DNA of 64,000 nucleotides from Gelidibacter algens (GTDB lineage Bacteria; Bacteroidota; Bacteroidia; Flavobacteriales; Flavobacteriaceae). Both the position numbers and the translations under genes were made by a program. A model generated the notes under the pieces. The model was not told the origin of the DNA, ran no database searches, and saw only the letters and a program-made list of their open reading frames with translations. The DNA lies in contig NZ_LZRN01000002.1 of the NCBI RefSeq assembly GCF_001678675.1, positions 124,001 to 188,000 on the forward strand, read 5' to 3'. The first letter of the stretch is position 1; each line of letters opens with the position of its first letter. Positions 1 to 9,126 of the stretch are shown piece after piece.

Positions 1-71
1 AGAGAGACAATGAAGAAATTTATATTATCGAATATGAGGATAGTATAGAAAATCAAGATGACCATGACTAA
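1..71 (+). CDS. C-terminal end of a septum formation initiator (DivIC/FtsB-like) protein, partial
   Basis: The frame that enters the window at base 3 is open to a TAA at 69-71 and encodes an acidic tail containing EEIYIIEYEDS. Short acidic tails of this kind end the FtsB/DivIC-like division proteins that Flavobacteriia often carry just before methylmalonyl-CoA mutase. The family assignment rests on this tail and on gene order only, because the coiled coil and membrane segment lie outside the window. Its stop overlaps the start of the next gene, so the two are probably co-transcribed. Confidence 0.55.
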   Translation, partial: RDNEEIYIIEYEDSIENQDDHD

Positions 72-1434
72 AACGCTATTTGAAGAGTTTCCTGAAGCAT
101 CATCCAAACAATGGAAACAGCTTATCCAATATGATTTAAAAGGCGCTGACTATAATGAGTCGCTCATTTGGAAAACTGATGAGGGCATTCACGTAAAGCC
201 TTTTTATCATGCAGATGAGTTTGAAAAACTTCCAGATGTTTCCGGCACGAAAGCCACAGAATGGGAGATTTGCCAAACAATTTTTGTAGCAAATACTGAA
301 AAATCAAATCTGAAAGCGGTCAATGCCCTTGAACGCGGTGCTGAAAGCATCAAATTTATTCTGCCTTCTGAAGATGTCGTAATCAAAGACCTCTTGGTCA
401 ATATCAATTTAGCAAAGGTCACAGTTTTTTTTGAATGTCAATTCTTGTCTGCCAGGTTTGTAAAACAATTCCTTTTTATCCCAAGCAAGGAAAACATCCA
501 TATTCAAACCGATATTATAGGAAATCTTGCTAAAACAGGTAATTGGTTCACAAATTTAAAAGCGGACCATTCCGAATTTGAAACCATTGTAAACAATACT
601 AATACGTGTACTGTCAATCTTGGTCTTTACCAAAATGCTGGTGCCAACATGGTACAACAACTGGCTTACGCTTTGGCACATGTCAATGAATATTTAAATC
701 ATTTTGACGCTGTGCTTTCAGAAGAAGACAAACAATCTTTTAAAGTAATTTTCAACGTCTCGGTAGGAACCAACTATTTCTTTGAAATTGCAAAACTCCG
801 GGCGCTAAGAGACTTATGGCGCTCTTTGGCAGAGGCGTATGGCTACCATCCAGAGTGCTCAATTTTTGTAAAACCAACAAAACGCAACAAAACACTTTTC
901 GATTACAATACCAATATGTTGCGTACTACTACGGAATGTATGAGCGCCGTTCTTGGAGGTGCAAATACCATCTCTAATGTGCCTTATGACGCCATTTATC
1001 ACAAAGACAATGAATTTGGAGAACGCATTGCCAGAAACCAACTATTAGTTTTAAAGCATGAAAGTTATTTTGATAAGGTAAATAACCCAGCAGATGGTGC
1101 TTATTATATTGAAAGTCTAACCGATCAATTAGCAGAAAAGGCTTTGGAGTTGTTCAAGAACATAGAGTCTTCCGGTGGATTTTTACACCAACTTAAAGAA
1201 GGAGTTATTCAAAAGAAGATTAAGGAAAGTGCCGCACAAGAGCAAGAAAAGTTTGATAAAGGCGAATTGATTCTATTAGGCACCAATAAACATCCCAATG
1301 CTGATGACAAAATGAAGCATGAACTGGAGTTGTATCCTTTCGTCAAGAAAAATCCAATTAAAACCTTAATAGAGCCTATTATTGAAAAACGTTTGGCGGA
1401 GACTGTTGAACAAAAACGATTGGAAAAAGAATAA
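58..1434 (+). CDS. mutA: Methylmalonyl-CoA mutase small (beta) subunit
   Basis: This is the non-catalytic partner subunit of the adenosylcobalamin-dependent mutase that interconverts methylmalonyl-CoA and succinyl-CoA, in propionate and odd-chain or branched amino-acid metabolism. The 458 residues cover the TIM-barrel substrate domain (for example VGTNYFFEIAKLRALRDLW) and stop before any DxHxxG cobalamin-binding domain. The short form without a B12 domain is usual in Bacteroidota. Either ATG 58 or ATG 64 could start it; both overlap the upstream stop. Its natural partner, the large subunit, begins 551 bases downstream, after an intervening toxin-antitoxin pair. Confidence 0.93.
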   Translation: MTMTKTLFEEFPEASSKQWKQLIQYDLKGADYNESLIWKTDEGIHVKPFYHADEFEKLPDVSGTKATEWEICQTIFVANTEKSNLKAVNALERGAESIKFILPSEDVVIKDLLVNINLAKVTVFFECQFLSARFVKQFLFIPSKENIHIQTDIIGNLAKTGNWFTNLKADHSEFETIVNNTNTCTVNLGLYQNAGANMVQQLAYALAHVNEYLNHFDAVLSEEDKQSFKVIFNVSVGTNYFFEIAKLRALRDLWRSLAEAYGYHPECSIFVKPTKRNKTLFDYNTNMLRTTTECMSAVLGGANTISNVPYDAIYHKDNEFGERIARNQLLVLKHESYFDKVNNPADGAYYIESLTDQLAEKALELFKNIESSGGFLHQLKEGVIQKKIKESAAQEQEKFDKGELILLGTNKHPNADDKMKHELELYPFVKKNPIKTLIEPIIEKRLAETVEQKRLEKE

Positions 1435-1450
1435 ATTAAATAAGTGTCTT

Positions 1451-1696
1451 ATGGAAGCAATAAGAAAAATTGTAAGCGTAAAGAATCGTACGATTACTAT
1501 CGTGCTTCCGGATGATTTTGATGCGAATCAGGTAGAAGTTATTATTTTTCCTTCCGAGAAGTCTGATAATTCGGAATATAATGTCCCCCAATGGCAGATT
1601 GATCGCGTAAGGGACCGGACAGAGAACTATTTAAATAATCCGGAGGATGTCACGGATATCGATGATTTTTTGAAAGAAATAGAAGGTGAATTATAA
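1451..1696 (+). CDS. Antitoxin of a RelE/ParE-type toxin-antitoxin pair
   Basis: An 81-residue protein starting at ATG 1451, 16 bases after mutA. The N-terminal half (VSVKNRTITIVLPDDF) looks like the beta-strand DNA-binding half of small antitoxins. The C-terminal half is acidic and helical (DVTDIDDFLKEIEGEL), as expected for the part that wraps a toxin. Its last codons overlap the GTG start of the toxin gene by 11 bases, the usual antitoxin-first order. Function is inferred from size, charge pattern and position; the exact antitoxin family was not identified. Confidence 0.7.
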   Translation: MEAIRKIVSVKNRTITIVLPDDFDANQVEVIIFPSEKSDNSEYNVPQWQIDRVRDRTENYLNNPEDVTDIDDFLKEIEGEL

Positions 1697-1975
1697 AACA
1701 GTAATTCTTCCTGAAGCTAAAATTGAATTTAAGGAAGCAATCGCTTATTATAAGAATATAAATCCCAAGCTTTCTGGTAGATTTTATGGATCAGTTACAG
1801 AAAGTCTCAAGAGTATTAAAAGTGAACCTTTACGTTGTCAATTGAGATATGATAATGTGAGAATAAAGATGCTTAAAACATTTCCCTATCTTATTCATTA
1901 TTCTGTTATGAATCTAAAATTGTGATTAAATTGATATGTCATTCATCAAAAGATAGTGACCTTAATATCTTTTAA
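1686..1975 (+). pseudogene. RelE/ParE-family toxin gene with a single-base frameshift
   Basis: The frame starts at GTG 1686 and reads VILPEAKIEFKEAIAYYKNI, then a KMLKTFPYLIHYSV segment, all typical of RelE/ParE ribonuclease or gyrase toxins. At about 1905-1910 the frame goes out of phase and stops at 1925. Inserting one T in the short T run at 1906-1907 restores [20 protein letters not shown], the expected last strands of the fold, ending at TAA 1973-1975. As written the toxin loses its C-terminal strands and is probably inactive. It is either a decayed toxin or a homopolymer sequence error. Confidence 0.72.
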
Positions 1976-1985
1976 AGAAAAAATA

Positions 1986-4127
1986 ATGAGTAGAAAGAAT
2001 TTGCAACATATTAAACTGGACCGAAGACTGATGACGGATGATGAGAGAACGCGTCTTGAATCTTCTCAATCTGAAACCTTCAAAACTGCGGAAGACGTTG
2101 ACATTCAACCTACTTATACCAAAGATGATTTAAGTAACGTAGAGCATCTCAACTTTATAGCTGGACTGGCACCAAACCTTCGCGGTCCCTATTCAACCAT
2201 GTATGTGCGCAGACCTTGGACGATCCGTCAATATGCTGGATTTTCAACGGCCGAAGAAAGCAATGCTTTTTACAGACGAAATTTAGCGGCAGGACAAAAA
2301 GGATTGTCGGTAGCTTTTGATTTGGCAACCCATAGAGGTTATGATTCTGACCATGAACGTGTGGTGGGCGATGTTGGTAAAGCAGGCGTGGCTATTGACT
2401 CGGTAGAGGATATGAAAATTCTATTTGATCAAATTCCTTTGGATAAAATGAGTGTATCCATGACTATGAATGGTGCTGTATTGCCCATCATGGCATTTTA
2501 CATCGTGGCGGCTGAAGAGCAAGGTGTGCAACCTGAGCAATTGGAAGGCACCATTCAAAATGACATTTTAAAGGAATTTATGGTTCGGAACACTTACATT
2601 TATCCGCCCACACCTTCTATGAAAATCGTCTCTGATATTTTTGAATACTCGAGCAAGAATATGCCGAAATTCAATAGTATCAGTATTTCCGGTTACCACA
2701 TGCAAGAAGCAGGTGCTACTGCTGATATTGAATTGGCATACACCCTTGCCGACGGATTGGAATATATCAAAAAGGGACTCGAAGCGGGCATGGACATTGA
2801 TACTTTTGCACCGCGTTTGACTTTCTTTTGGGCCATTGGGATGAACCATTTTATGGAAATTGCCAAAATGCGCGCTGCCCGAATGTTATGGGCAAAAATG
2901 GTGAAGCAATTTAAGCCTAAAAACGATAAATCACTTTCATTACGTACCCACTGCCAAACTTCTGGATGGAGTTTAACAGAGCAGGATCCTTTCAACAATG
3001 TGGCACGAACCACCATTGAAGCGACAGCTGCTGCTTTTGGAGGTACTCAAAGTTTGCATACTAATGCCTTGGATGAAGCCATAGCCTTACCAACCGATTT
3101 CTCTGCACGTATAGCGCGTAACACACAATTGTTTCTCCAACAAGAAACCCAAATAACGAAAACGGTCGATCCGTGGGCGGGAAGCTATTATGTTGAAAAA
3201 CTGACCCATGACATTGCCCAAAAAGCTTGGGAATTAATAGAGGAAGTTGAAGAGCTTGGAGGCATGACGAAAGCTATCGAGGCGGGCATCCCAAAATTAC
3301 GTATTGAAGAAGCCGCAGCTCGAAAACAAGCACGTATTGACTCTGGACAGGACATTATTGTAGGGGTCAATAAGTACAGGTTGGAAAAAGAAGATCCAAT
3401 TTCGACCTTGGAAGTCGATAACCAAACCGTTAGAATCTCACAAATAGAACGTTTAAACAGCATAAAATCTGAACGCAATACTGAAAAAGTTAAGGCGACA
3501 TTGTCAAAATTATCAGAAGTTGCTCGCACAGGCGAAGGTAATTTGTTAGCTTTAGCAGTAGAAGCAGCAAGAGAACGTGCTACTTTGGGTGAAATCAGTG
3601 ATGCGCTTGAAGCAGTGTTTGGTCGATATAAAGCTCAGATAAAATCATTTTCAGGCGTGTACAGTAAAGAAATAAAAGACGATAGCTCCTTTAAAAGAGC
3701 ACGGGAGCTTGCCGATAAATTTGCAGATCAAGATGGGCGTAGACCGCGCATCATGATTGCAAAAATGGGACAGGATGGTCATGACCGGGGGGCCAAAGTG
3801 GTTGCAACGGGATATGCTGATGTTGGTTTTGATGTGGATATTGGGCCACTGTTTCAAACTCCAAAAGAAGCTGCCAAACAAGCAGTGGAAAATGATGTAC
3901 ATATTTTAGGTGTATCGTCATTGGCAGCTGGTCATAAAACCTTAGTGCCGCAAGTGATTGAAGAATTGAAAAATTACGGTCGTGAAGATATTATGGTGAT
4001 TGTGGGCGGCGTCATCCCTAAACAAGATTACCAATATTTATTTGATGCTGGTGCGGTGGCAGTTTTCGGCCCTGGAACTCGAATCAGTGATGCCGCCATT
4101 CAGATGTTGGATATTTTGTTGGATTAA
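1986..4127 (+). CDS. mutB: Methylmalonyl-CoA mutase large (alpha) subunit
   Basis: Catalytic subunit of the B12-dependent mutase, cytosolic. ATG 1986 gives 713 residues ([13 protein letters not shown]...), close to the family norm; the frame extends upstream to 1956 but that part has no family resemblance. The TIM barrel carries the signature [20 protein letters not shown]. The C-terminal cobalamin domain holds the DxHxxG motif ([12 protein letters not shown], axial His about residue 599). The start lies 10 bases after the repaired toxin stop, so mutA, antitoxin, toxin and mutB read as one transcription unit. Confidence 0.97.
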   Translation: MSRKNLQHIKLDRRLMTDDERTRLESSQSETFKTAEDVDIQPTYTKDDLSNVEHLNFIAGLAPNLRGPYSTMYVRRPWTIRQYAGFSTAEESNAFYRRNLAAGQKGLSVAFDLATHRGYDSDHERVVGDVGKAGVAIDSVEDMKILFDQIPLDKMSVSMTMNGAVLPIMAFYIVAAEEQGVQPEQLEGTIQNDILKEFMVRNTYIYPPTPSMKIVSDIFEYSSKNMPKFNSISISGYHMQEAGATADIELAYTLADGLEYIKKGLEAGMDIDTFAPRLTFFWAIGMNHFMEIAKMRAARMLWAKMVKQFKPKNDKSLSLRTHCQTSGWSLTEQDPFNNVARTTIEATAAAFGGTQSLHTNALDEAIALPTDFSARIARNTQLFLQQETQITKTVDPWAGSYYVEKLTHDIAQKAWELIEEVEELGGMTKAIEAGIPKLRIEEAAARKQARIDSGQDIIVGVNKYRLEKEDPISTLEVDNQTVRISQIERLNSIKSERNTEKVKATLSKLSEVARTGEGNLLALAVEAARERATLGEISDALEAVFGRYKAQIKSFSGVYSKEIKDDSSFKRARELADKFADQDGRRPRIMIAKMGQDGHDRGAKVVATGYADVGFDVDIGPLFQTPKEAAKQAVENDVHILGVSSLAAGHKTLVPQVIEELKNYGREDIMVIVGGVIPKQDYQYLFDAGAVAVFGPGTRISDAAIQMLDILLD

Positions 4128-4265
4128 CCACGGGATAGATTAGGTTTGATTTTTTTATTTAGAGGTGCAAAGCTTGCAAGCCTTTAATAGTTATGGAACA
4201 GATCAACACGCTACTGAGAAACTCATTAAAGTAGCTCCACATAGGCATTATTTCAATAATTGATT

Positions 4266-5099
4266 ATGAAGTTTAATATATTTTACCTACTCATTTTTTT
4301 GATGGTATTTGGAAGTGCCAAAAGCCAGCAGTTAAATGTAATGACGTACAATGTACGTTTGGATATTGCGTCTGACGGAGAAAATGCATGGCCATATAGA
4401 AAGGATTTTTTAAGCTCCCAAATTATGTTCCTAGAACCTGACATTCTTGGAGTTCAGGAAGCAAGACCAAATCAAGTAAAAGATTTAAAAGAAGCCTTAA
4501 AAGATTACAAATTTATCGGCGAAGGGCGAGATGGTGGGCAAGAAGGTGAGCATGCTGGAATCTATTACAATAGCAAAAAAATAACAGTAGAACAAGCACA
4601 CACATTTTGGCTTTCAAATGCGCCAGAAACAATATCCAAGGGTTGGGATGCCGCTTATCCAAGGGTTTGCACCTACGGACTGTTTACATTAAAAGAAAGT
4701 AACCAAAAAATTTGGGTGTTCAACACCCATTTAGATCATGTTGGCACAATTGCTCAAAAGGAAGGCATGACGCTTATTTTGAAGGAGATTAAAAACCTTA
4801 ACACTCAACAGTTTCCCGTAATTTTAATGGGTGATTTTAATGTAGAACCTGATTCAGAATTGATATCAGTTATAATGTCTAAAATGAAGGATTCTAAAGA
4901 AGAAGCCGAAGTAGTCTTTGGACCTGAAGGCACATCTAATGCCTTTAAATATAACGAACCCGTAACGCGGCGCATTGATTATATTATGGTTTCTGATCAA
5001 ATTAGGGTAAAGAAGTATGCTGTGTTTTCAAGCTCCATTGACTTCAAGTTTCCTTCAGATCACTTTCCTGTTTATGTGCAACTCGAGATTACTAAATAA
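4266..5099 (+). CDS. Secreted endonuclease/exonuclease/phosphatase-family protein
   Basis: The ATG at 4266 gives 277 residues; a TTG two codons earlier is less likely. A signal peptide (KFNIFYLLIFLMVFGSAKSQ) targets it outside the cytoplasm. All EEP landmarks are present: MTYNVRLD, GVQEARPNQ with the metal-binding Glu, NTHLDHVG, GDFNVEPDSE, RIDYIM and the terminal SDHFPV. The fold covers DNases, sphingomyelinases and sugar or lipid phosphodiesterases. Secretion without a membrane anchor suggests a scavenging phosphodiesterase, but the substrate cannot be read from sequence. It stands alone, 138 bases after mutB, with no visible terminator between them. Confidence 0.88.
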   Translation: MKFNIFYLLIFLMVFGSAKSQQLNVMTYNVRLDIASDGENAWPYRKDFLSSQIMFLEPDILGVQEARPNQVKDLKEALKDYKFIGEGRDGGQEGEHAGIYYNSKKITVEQAHTFWLSNAPETISKGWDAAYPRVCTYGLFTLKESNQKIWVFNTHLDHVGTIAQKEGMTLILKEIKNLNTQQFPVILMGDFNVEPDSELISVIMSKMKDSKEEAEVVFGPEGTSNAFKYNEPVTRRIDYIMVSDQIRVKKYAVFSSSIDFKFPSDHFPVYVQLEITK

Positions 5100-5241
5100 G
5101 TTCTGAAATAGTAATATTTTAAAAATCAAATTAAAACGACGCTTGCCCAAAAAGAAGCATTCAGTATTTAACACTCCATATTTCGTGTCAAGTTCTTTTT
5201 CAATAAACAGCGCCGTGATTCTAATGTCTGTCGACTAGTTC

Positions 5242-5394
5242 TTAAAACCATTCGAAATACAAACCTGATAAAACTACCCCAACTATCAAAACAATGAGCA
5301 CTATGGCTACAAATAAGGTTGTGGATTTTGTGGTTTTATCTTTTTGCAAAATATAATCTCGCGTTTTTTCATCATCTTCTTTAATTAAACTCAT
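5242..5394 (-). CDS. Small single-pass membrane protein of 50 residues
   Basis: On the minus strand ATG at 5394 opens a 50-codon frame ending in TAA at 5242. It has a charged N-terminus (MSLIKEDDEKTRDYILQKDK) and one hydrophobic helix (LFVAIVLIVLIVGVVLSGLY), then a short EWF tail. It follows the aldehyde dehydrogenase by 10 bases in the same direction, so it is likely co-transcribed. The clean charged-hydrophobic architecture and tight spacing argue that it is real. I do not recognise a family and assign no function. Confidence 0.6.
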   Translation of the reverse strand: MSLIKEDDEKTRDYILQKDKTTKSTTLFVAIVLIVLIVGVVLSGLYFEWF

Positions 5395-5404
5395 AGGTGT
5401 TTCT

Positions 5405-6769
5405 TTAGTGGTTAATATAAACTGTTTTTTTATTTACAAATTCGTGGATGCCTTCCTTAGAAAGCTCTCTTCCATAACCGGAAGCTTTAGTGCCGCCAAA
5501 AGGAAGTCGTGCATCAGATTTTACAAGTTCATTTATAAAATAGGCGCCATCTTCAATAGTCGCAATGTGGTTTTGGGCTACTTCAATAGATTGTGTAAAA
5601 ATCATAGTGCCTAAACCATATCTGGTTTCTGAGGCCATTTTAAAAGCTTCTTCTGCATTTTTGACTTTCATAATAGGTGCAACAGGACCAAATGTTTCTT
5701 CTTTAAAGACGGGCATATCTTTAGTGATATCCGTAAGTATTGTTGGTTCAAAATAAGCATTGTCTTGTTTGTTTCCCATAACTACGGTTGCACCAAGAGT
5801 AACGGAATCTTCAATTTGCTTTTTTAAAGTGTCTGCCAAATCTGTTCTTGCCAAGGTGCCAAAAGTAGTATCTTCTTTCATTGGATCCCCATACTTTAGT
5901 TCTGCTACTTTTTCTTTAAAGCGCTTTAAGAAGGTATCATAAATGTTCTCAGTAACAATAAATCGCTTGGCTGCAATGCAGCTTTGTCCAGTATTTTGCA
6001 TTCTGGCATTTACAATAACGGCCATGTATTTGTCTAAATCAGCATCATCCAAAATAATACATGCATTATTGCCACCCAACTCCAATACTGTTTTCTTCAA
6101 ATTTTTACCGGCAGTTTCAGCAATCTTTTTACCAGCCTTTTCACTTCCGGTCAACGTGACAGCTTTAATGATGTCATTACTTATTAGATTTTCAATGGCA
6201 TCATGATCTGCTAAAATGGTGGTAAAACAACCTTTAGGATAGCCAGCCTTTTCAAAAAGTTGTTCAATGGCCATAGCGCATCCTGTGACATTGGCGGCAT
6301 GTTTTAAAATCGCGGTATTTCCTGCAGTTAATGTGGGTACCGCAAACCGCATCACTTGCCAAAACGGATAATTCCAAGGCATAATGGCCAAAATAGTCCC
6401 CAAAGGATCATAGCTTATAAAACTTTCAGAGGCATCGGTTTCTATAAGTTCATCCGCTAAAAAATCATCAGCGTTAGTGGCATAAAAATCACAGAGTGAG
6501 ACGCATTTTTCAATTTCTGAAATACTCTGGTTTATAGGTTTGCCCATTTCTTGAGTCATCAGTTCAGCCAGCTCTTGTTTATCGTCCTCCATAATTTGTG
6601 CAAGACTCGATAAGAGCCTGCAGCGCTCTTTAATGGATGTATTTCGCCACTCATAGAACCTATCGTTAGCGGTACTTAAAATAGCTTCAAGTTCTTGAGA
6701 GGTGTGAAATTTATATTCTTTTATAGAATTGTTGTTAAAAGGATTAACAGTCTTGATGGAATTATTCAT
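5405..6769 (-). CDS. NAD(P)-dependent succinate-semialdehyde dehydrogenase (Sad/YneI-like aldehyde dehydrogenase)
   Basis: Aldehyde dehydrogenase of 454 residues that oxidises short aldehydes to acids, most likely succinic semialdehyde to succinate. The catalytic set is complete: PWNYPF (Asn about 133), AILKHAAN (Lys about 156), VLELGGNN (general-base Glu about 230) and NTGQSCIAAKR (nucleophile Cys about 264). Length and the GQSCIAAKRF context match the short Sad/YneI class better than the longer GabD class. There are no neighbouring GABA genes, so the physiological aldehyde is uncertain. A 50-residue membrane protein gene follows 10 bases downstream. Confidence 0.9.
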   Translation of the reverse strand: MNNSIKTVNPFNNNSIKEYKFHTSQELEAILSTANDRFYEWRNTSIKERCRLLSSLAQIMEDDKQELAELMTQEMGKPINQSISEIEKCVSLCDFYATNADDFLADELIETDASESFISYDPLGTILAIMPWNYPFWQVMRFAVPTLTAGNTAILKHAANVTGCAMAIEQLFEKAGYPKGCFTTILADHDAIENLISNDIIKAVTLTGSEKAGKKIAETAGKNLKKTVLELGGNNACIILDDADLDKYMAVIVNARMQNTGQSCIAAKRFIVTENIYDTFLKRFKEKVAELKYGDPMKEDTTFGTLARTDLADTLKKQIEDSVTLGATVVMGNKQDNAYFEPTILTDITKDMPVFKEETFGPVAPIMKVKNAEEAFKMASETRYGLGTMIFTQSIEVAQNHIATIEDGAYFINELVKSDARLPFGGTKASGYGRELSKEGIHEFVNKKTVYINH

Positions 6770-6953
6770 ATTGGCCTTGTTTTATGTTAATTTCGTCGTA
6801 AATTGATTTAACATTTTGGTTAATAAGTCTATTTTTATTATAATAAAGACGAGTCATTATCGAAAATATATGAAATAATTAAGGTCTGCAAGAACAATTG
6901 TGTATTAGTTAACATTTTATTTTTTTGAGCTAACAGAGATTAATTTTTAATTA

Positions 6954-6961
6954 TAAATTTG
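6954..6961 (+). promoter_or_regulatory. Bacteroidota -7 element upstream of the YtxH gene
   Basis: TAAATTTG matches TANNTTTG and lies 48 bases before the YtxH ATG. A TTTG at 6924-6927 is 26 bases upstream, longer than the usual 17-23 spacing, so the -33 box is doubtful. Confidence 0.4.
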
Positions 6962-7009
6962 ATAGAACTTGTAAATCAATATTAACAATTTAAAAAACGA
7001 GAAAATATT

Positions 7010-7417
7010 ATGGGAAATAATAGTAGTAATACGCTTATCGGCATTTTGGCTGGTACTGCAATTGGAGCAACATTAGGAATTTTATTCGCACCCGATAAAG
7101 GTGTTAACACGAGACAAAGAATTTCTGATGAAGCTATATCTGCTAAGGAAAGACTTACTGAGGGCGCTTTGGCAGCAAAAGAGAATATTGCTAATAGAGC
7201 ATCACATTTGGCTAATAGAGCTGCAGGCTGGAAAGATGATATTGTAGACACTGTAGGCCATAAAAAACAGACTCTTGACGAAAAAGTAGAGTCTATTGTT
7301 TCTGATACAAGCCATAAAGCTGAAGATGTCATTTCGACTTTGGAACGCAGATTGGCTGAGCTCAAAGAAAAAAACAAAACACTACAAAAATCGCCAGTCC
7401 AAAAATCACAAATCTAA
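7010..7417 (+). CDS. YtxH domain-containing small envelope/stress protein
   Basis: A 135-residue protein. It has an N-terminal glycine-rich hydrophobic segment (TLIGILAGTAIGATLGILFA) followed by the PDKG turn that marks YtxH proteins, then a long amphipathic Ala/Lys/Glu helix ending in a basic tail. YtxH proteins are induced by general stress in Bacillus; their biochemical role is unknown. It is the first of three tightly packed genes (3-base gaps) with the holin-superfamily III and small coiled proteins, and is expected to work with them at the inner membrane. Confidence 0.85.
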   Translation: MGNNSSNTLIGILAGTAIGATLGILFAPDKGVNTRQRISDEAISAKERLTEGALAAKENIANRASHLANRAAGWKDDIVDTVGHKKQTLDEKVESIVSDTSHKAEDVISTLERRLAELKEKNKTLQKSPVQKSQI

Positions 7418-7420
7418 ATT

Positions 7421-7771
7421 ATGAATATTTTTGAATCTATAAATAATACTTCCGATAAAGCGACAGATATTGGAGAAAGATACTTTGATAAAACTCGCGA
7501 GTATGTTAAATTAAAAATTTTTCAGCAAGTTTCTTATACCGTTAGTATGGTTGGGAAGGCTTTAATTATTGGGGCTGTATTATTTATAGGTTTAATTTTT
7601 TTGGCTTTTGCTTTGGCTATTTATCTGGGTCATTTACTGGGCCACGTGTCCTTGGGTTATCTAATTGTTGGTGTTCTCTTTTTAATAGTGGCTCTGATTA
7701 TCTACAAGGCAAGATACCTGATTGATGAACAAATAATTAAAAAAATTCAAATCAAAATTTTTAAAGATTAA
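7421..7771 (+). CDS. Phage-holin superfamily III-like (actinobacterial holin-X-like) membrane protein
   Basis: A 116-residue protein with an N-terminal amphipathic region (TDIGERYFDKTREYVKLKIF), two membrane helices (about residues 48-70 and 75-92) and a basic C-terminal tail. This layout is that of the PF07332-type putative holins, which in Bacteroidota are chromosomal and accompany YtxH genes rather than phage lysis genes. No endolysin or phage gene is nearby, so a lysis role is not supported. It is the middle gene of a three-gene operon. Confidence 0.72.
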   Translation: MNIFESINNTSDKATDIGERYFDKTREYVKLKIFQQVSYTVSMVGKALIIGAVLFIGLIFLAFALAIYLGHLLGHVSLGYLIVGVLFLIVALIIYKARYLIDEQIIKKIQIKIFKD

Positions 7772-7774
7772 ACT

Positions 7775-7978
7775 ATGAAAAGCTATAAATCCTTTGATGA
7801 TATTGATTATGAGTTGAATAAGCTTAAACTTGAAAGAGAAATTGCGTGGGAAGAATTAAAGGTCGTCAAAAATGAATTTCAAGAAGATTTAAGACCATTC
7901 AATTGGGTGAGTACGGGCTTGAAATTTGCTGGAAAATACGGTGTTTTTGTATTATTAAAAAAAATTATTGGAAAATAA
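7775..7978 (+). CDS. Small conserved-type protein of the YtxH operon (possibly DUF6327-like)
   Basis: A 67-residue protein beginning MKSYKSFDDIDYELNKLKLE. A charged, probably coiled N-terminal half is followed by a weakly hydrophobic C-terminal stretch (GKYGVFVLLKKIIGK) that could touch the membrane. It starts 3 bases after the holin-like gene and closes the operon, converging on the AraC gene 4 bases away. The family name is from memory of similar small flavobacterial proteins and should be treated as tentative; no function is assigned. Confidence 0.65.
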   Translation: MKSYKSFDDIDYELNKLKLEREIAWEELKVVKNEFQEDLRPFNWVSTGLKFAGKYGVFVLLKKIIGK

Positions 7979-7982
7979 ATTT

Positions 7983-9023
7983 TCAATTTTCAATTTCTTC
8001 AACATTTAAAACAACAATCTGCTTTCTGAATTCGTGTGGTGTCAATTTATACTTGTCCTTAAAGATTTTAGAAAAATAACTTCTACTGGTAAAACCTATT
8101 GTGTACACAATTTGAGAAATATTCAAATCTGTTGTATTCATAAGATCTCTAGCAGCTTCGAGGCGTATATGTCTGATATATTCTGTGACCGTTCTGGCAT
8201 ACAAGAATTTGAATCCTTCCTGTAATTTGGCTTGAGAAAGCCCAGAATCTCTAGAAATTTGATCTAAATTATAACTTACGGATGGATCATTCAATATTTT
8301 TTTTGCGTGCCTTCTAATGGTTTTCAACTCATCCTTTAGTAAAGAGTTTGGTACAGCTTCATTTTTCTGATATCTATCATGTCGTGCAATATGCATGGAC
8401 AACAAGTGGTAAATTTCACCTTCTATTTGAAGGATACGAGTTATGCCTAAAGTGCTAAGATCTCGAAGAGCCTTGACATGATCTTCCATTCTTAAATGGA
8501 TGGGACTGTAATAGGCATATGCATCTTCATGGTTTTCATCTACAAATACCTTATGAAGTTTTTCATTAAGTTCTGAGAGTTGATTGTTACGTTTCTTTTT
8601 AAATTCGGTTCTTAAAATACGGATATTGTTAATAATAGTATGTAGGCCTTTAGGAAAAAGCGTAAAATGTCTAAGCTTTTTCTTGGCAACTACGATGGAA
8701 GAATGGTACTGTTCTATAGTGTTAAATTCATCTTGGTCCTCAAAGCGATGTTTGAAGTAGCCCTGCGAGCAATATGAGAAGTGTATAGGATTGCTATTCT
8801 CATTATCATCAATAAACAGAATATCTTCAAAGAATATGGCATCAAATTCCATTAAACTTACGCCCCAGTCAAAAGTAATACATCTGATGCAGCCTTTTGC
8901 GATGTCATTGTCAAAAGCTAAGGTGTATTCTCCCCATCGTTCGCTAATATCTCCTCCCAAAAAATCCTGGATCTGTCTTAAAGCATCTTCAGTGCTCTCA
9001 GCTTTGGTGACTACTTGTATCAT
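7983..9023 (-). CDS. AraC-family transcriptional regulator
   Basis: ATG at 9023 gives 346 residues (MIQVVTKAESTEDALRQIQD); the open frame runs to a TTG at 9086 but that extension is less likely. The N-terminal 230 residues form a sensor region of unknown ligand. The C-terminal 100 carry two helix-turn-helix motifs, with NLDQISRDSGLSQAKLQEGF and the AraC signature IVYTIGFTSRSYFSKIFKDK. It faces the YtxH operon tail to tail, and could regulate the surrounding stress genes, although no target site was identified. CAAATATA at 9119-9126, read on this strand as TATATTTG, is a good -7 element about 95 bases upstream. Confidence 0.9.
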   Translation of the reverse strand: MIQVVTKAESTEDALRQIQDFLGGDISERWGEYTLAFDNDIAKGCIRCITFDWGVSLMEFDAIFFEDILFIDDNENSNPIHFSYCSQGYFKHRFEDQDEFNTIEQYHSSIVVAKKKLRHFTLFPKGLHTIINNIRILRTEFKKKRNNQLSELNEKLHKVFVDENHEDAYAYYSPIHLRMEDHVKALRDLSTLGITRILQIEGEIYHLLSMHIARHDRYQKNEAVPNSLLKDELKTIRRHAKKILNDPSVSYNLDQISRDSGLSQAKLQEGFKFLYARTVTEYIRHIRLEAARDLMNTTDLNISQIVYTIGFTSRSYFSKIFKDKYKLTPHEFRKQIVVLNVEEIEN

Positions 9024-9118
9024 AACATTCTCAAAATATGTAAAAGGTTGGCACGATAAATTTTTAAAAAAATAGAGAGTAAGCAAAAAAAAGATTCAGA
9101 ACGCAAATTTGTTTTAAA

Positions 9119-9126
9119 CAAATATA
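9119..9126 (-). promoter_or_regulatory. Candidate -7 element for the AraC-family gene
   Basis: On the minus strand this reads TATATTTG, a match to TANNTTTG, 95 bases before the ATG at 9023. No convincing TTTG box was found at the proper distance. Confidence 0.35.

Noticed and set aside
7421-7771. Prophage lysis gene (holin)
   Set aside because: No endolysin, structural or integrase gene nearby; this membrane family is chromosomal beside YtxH genes.
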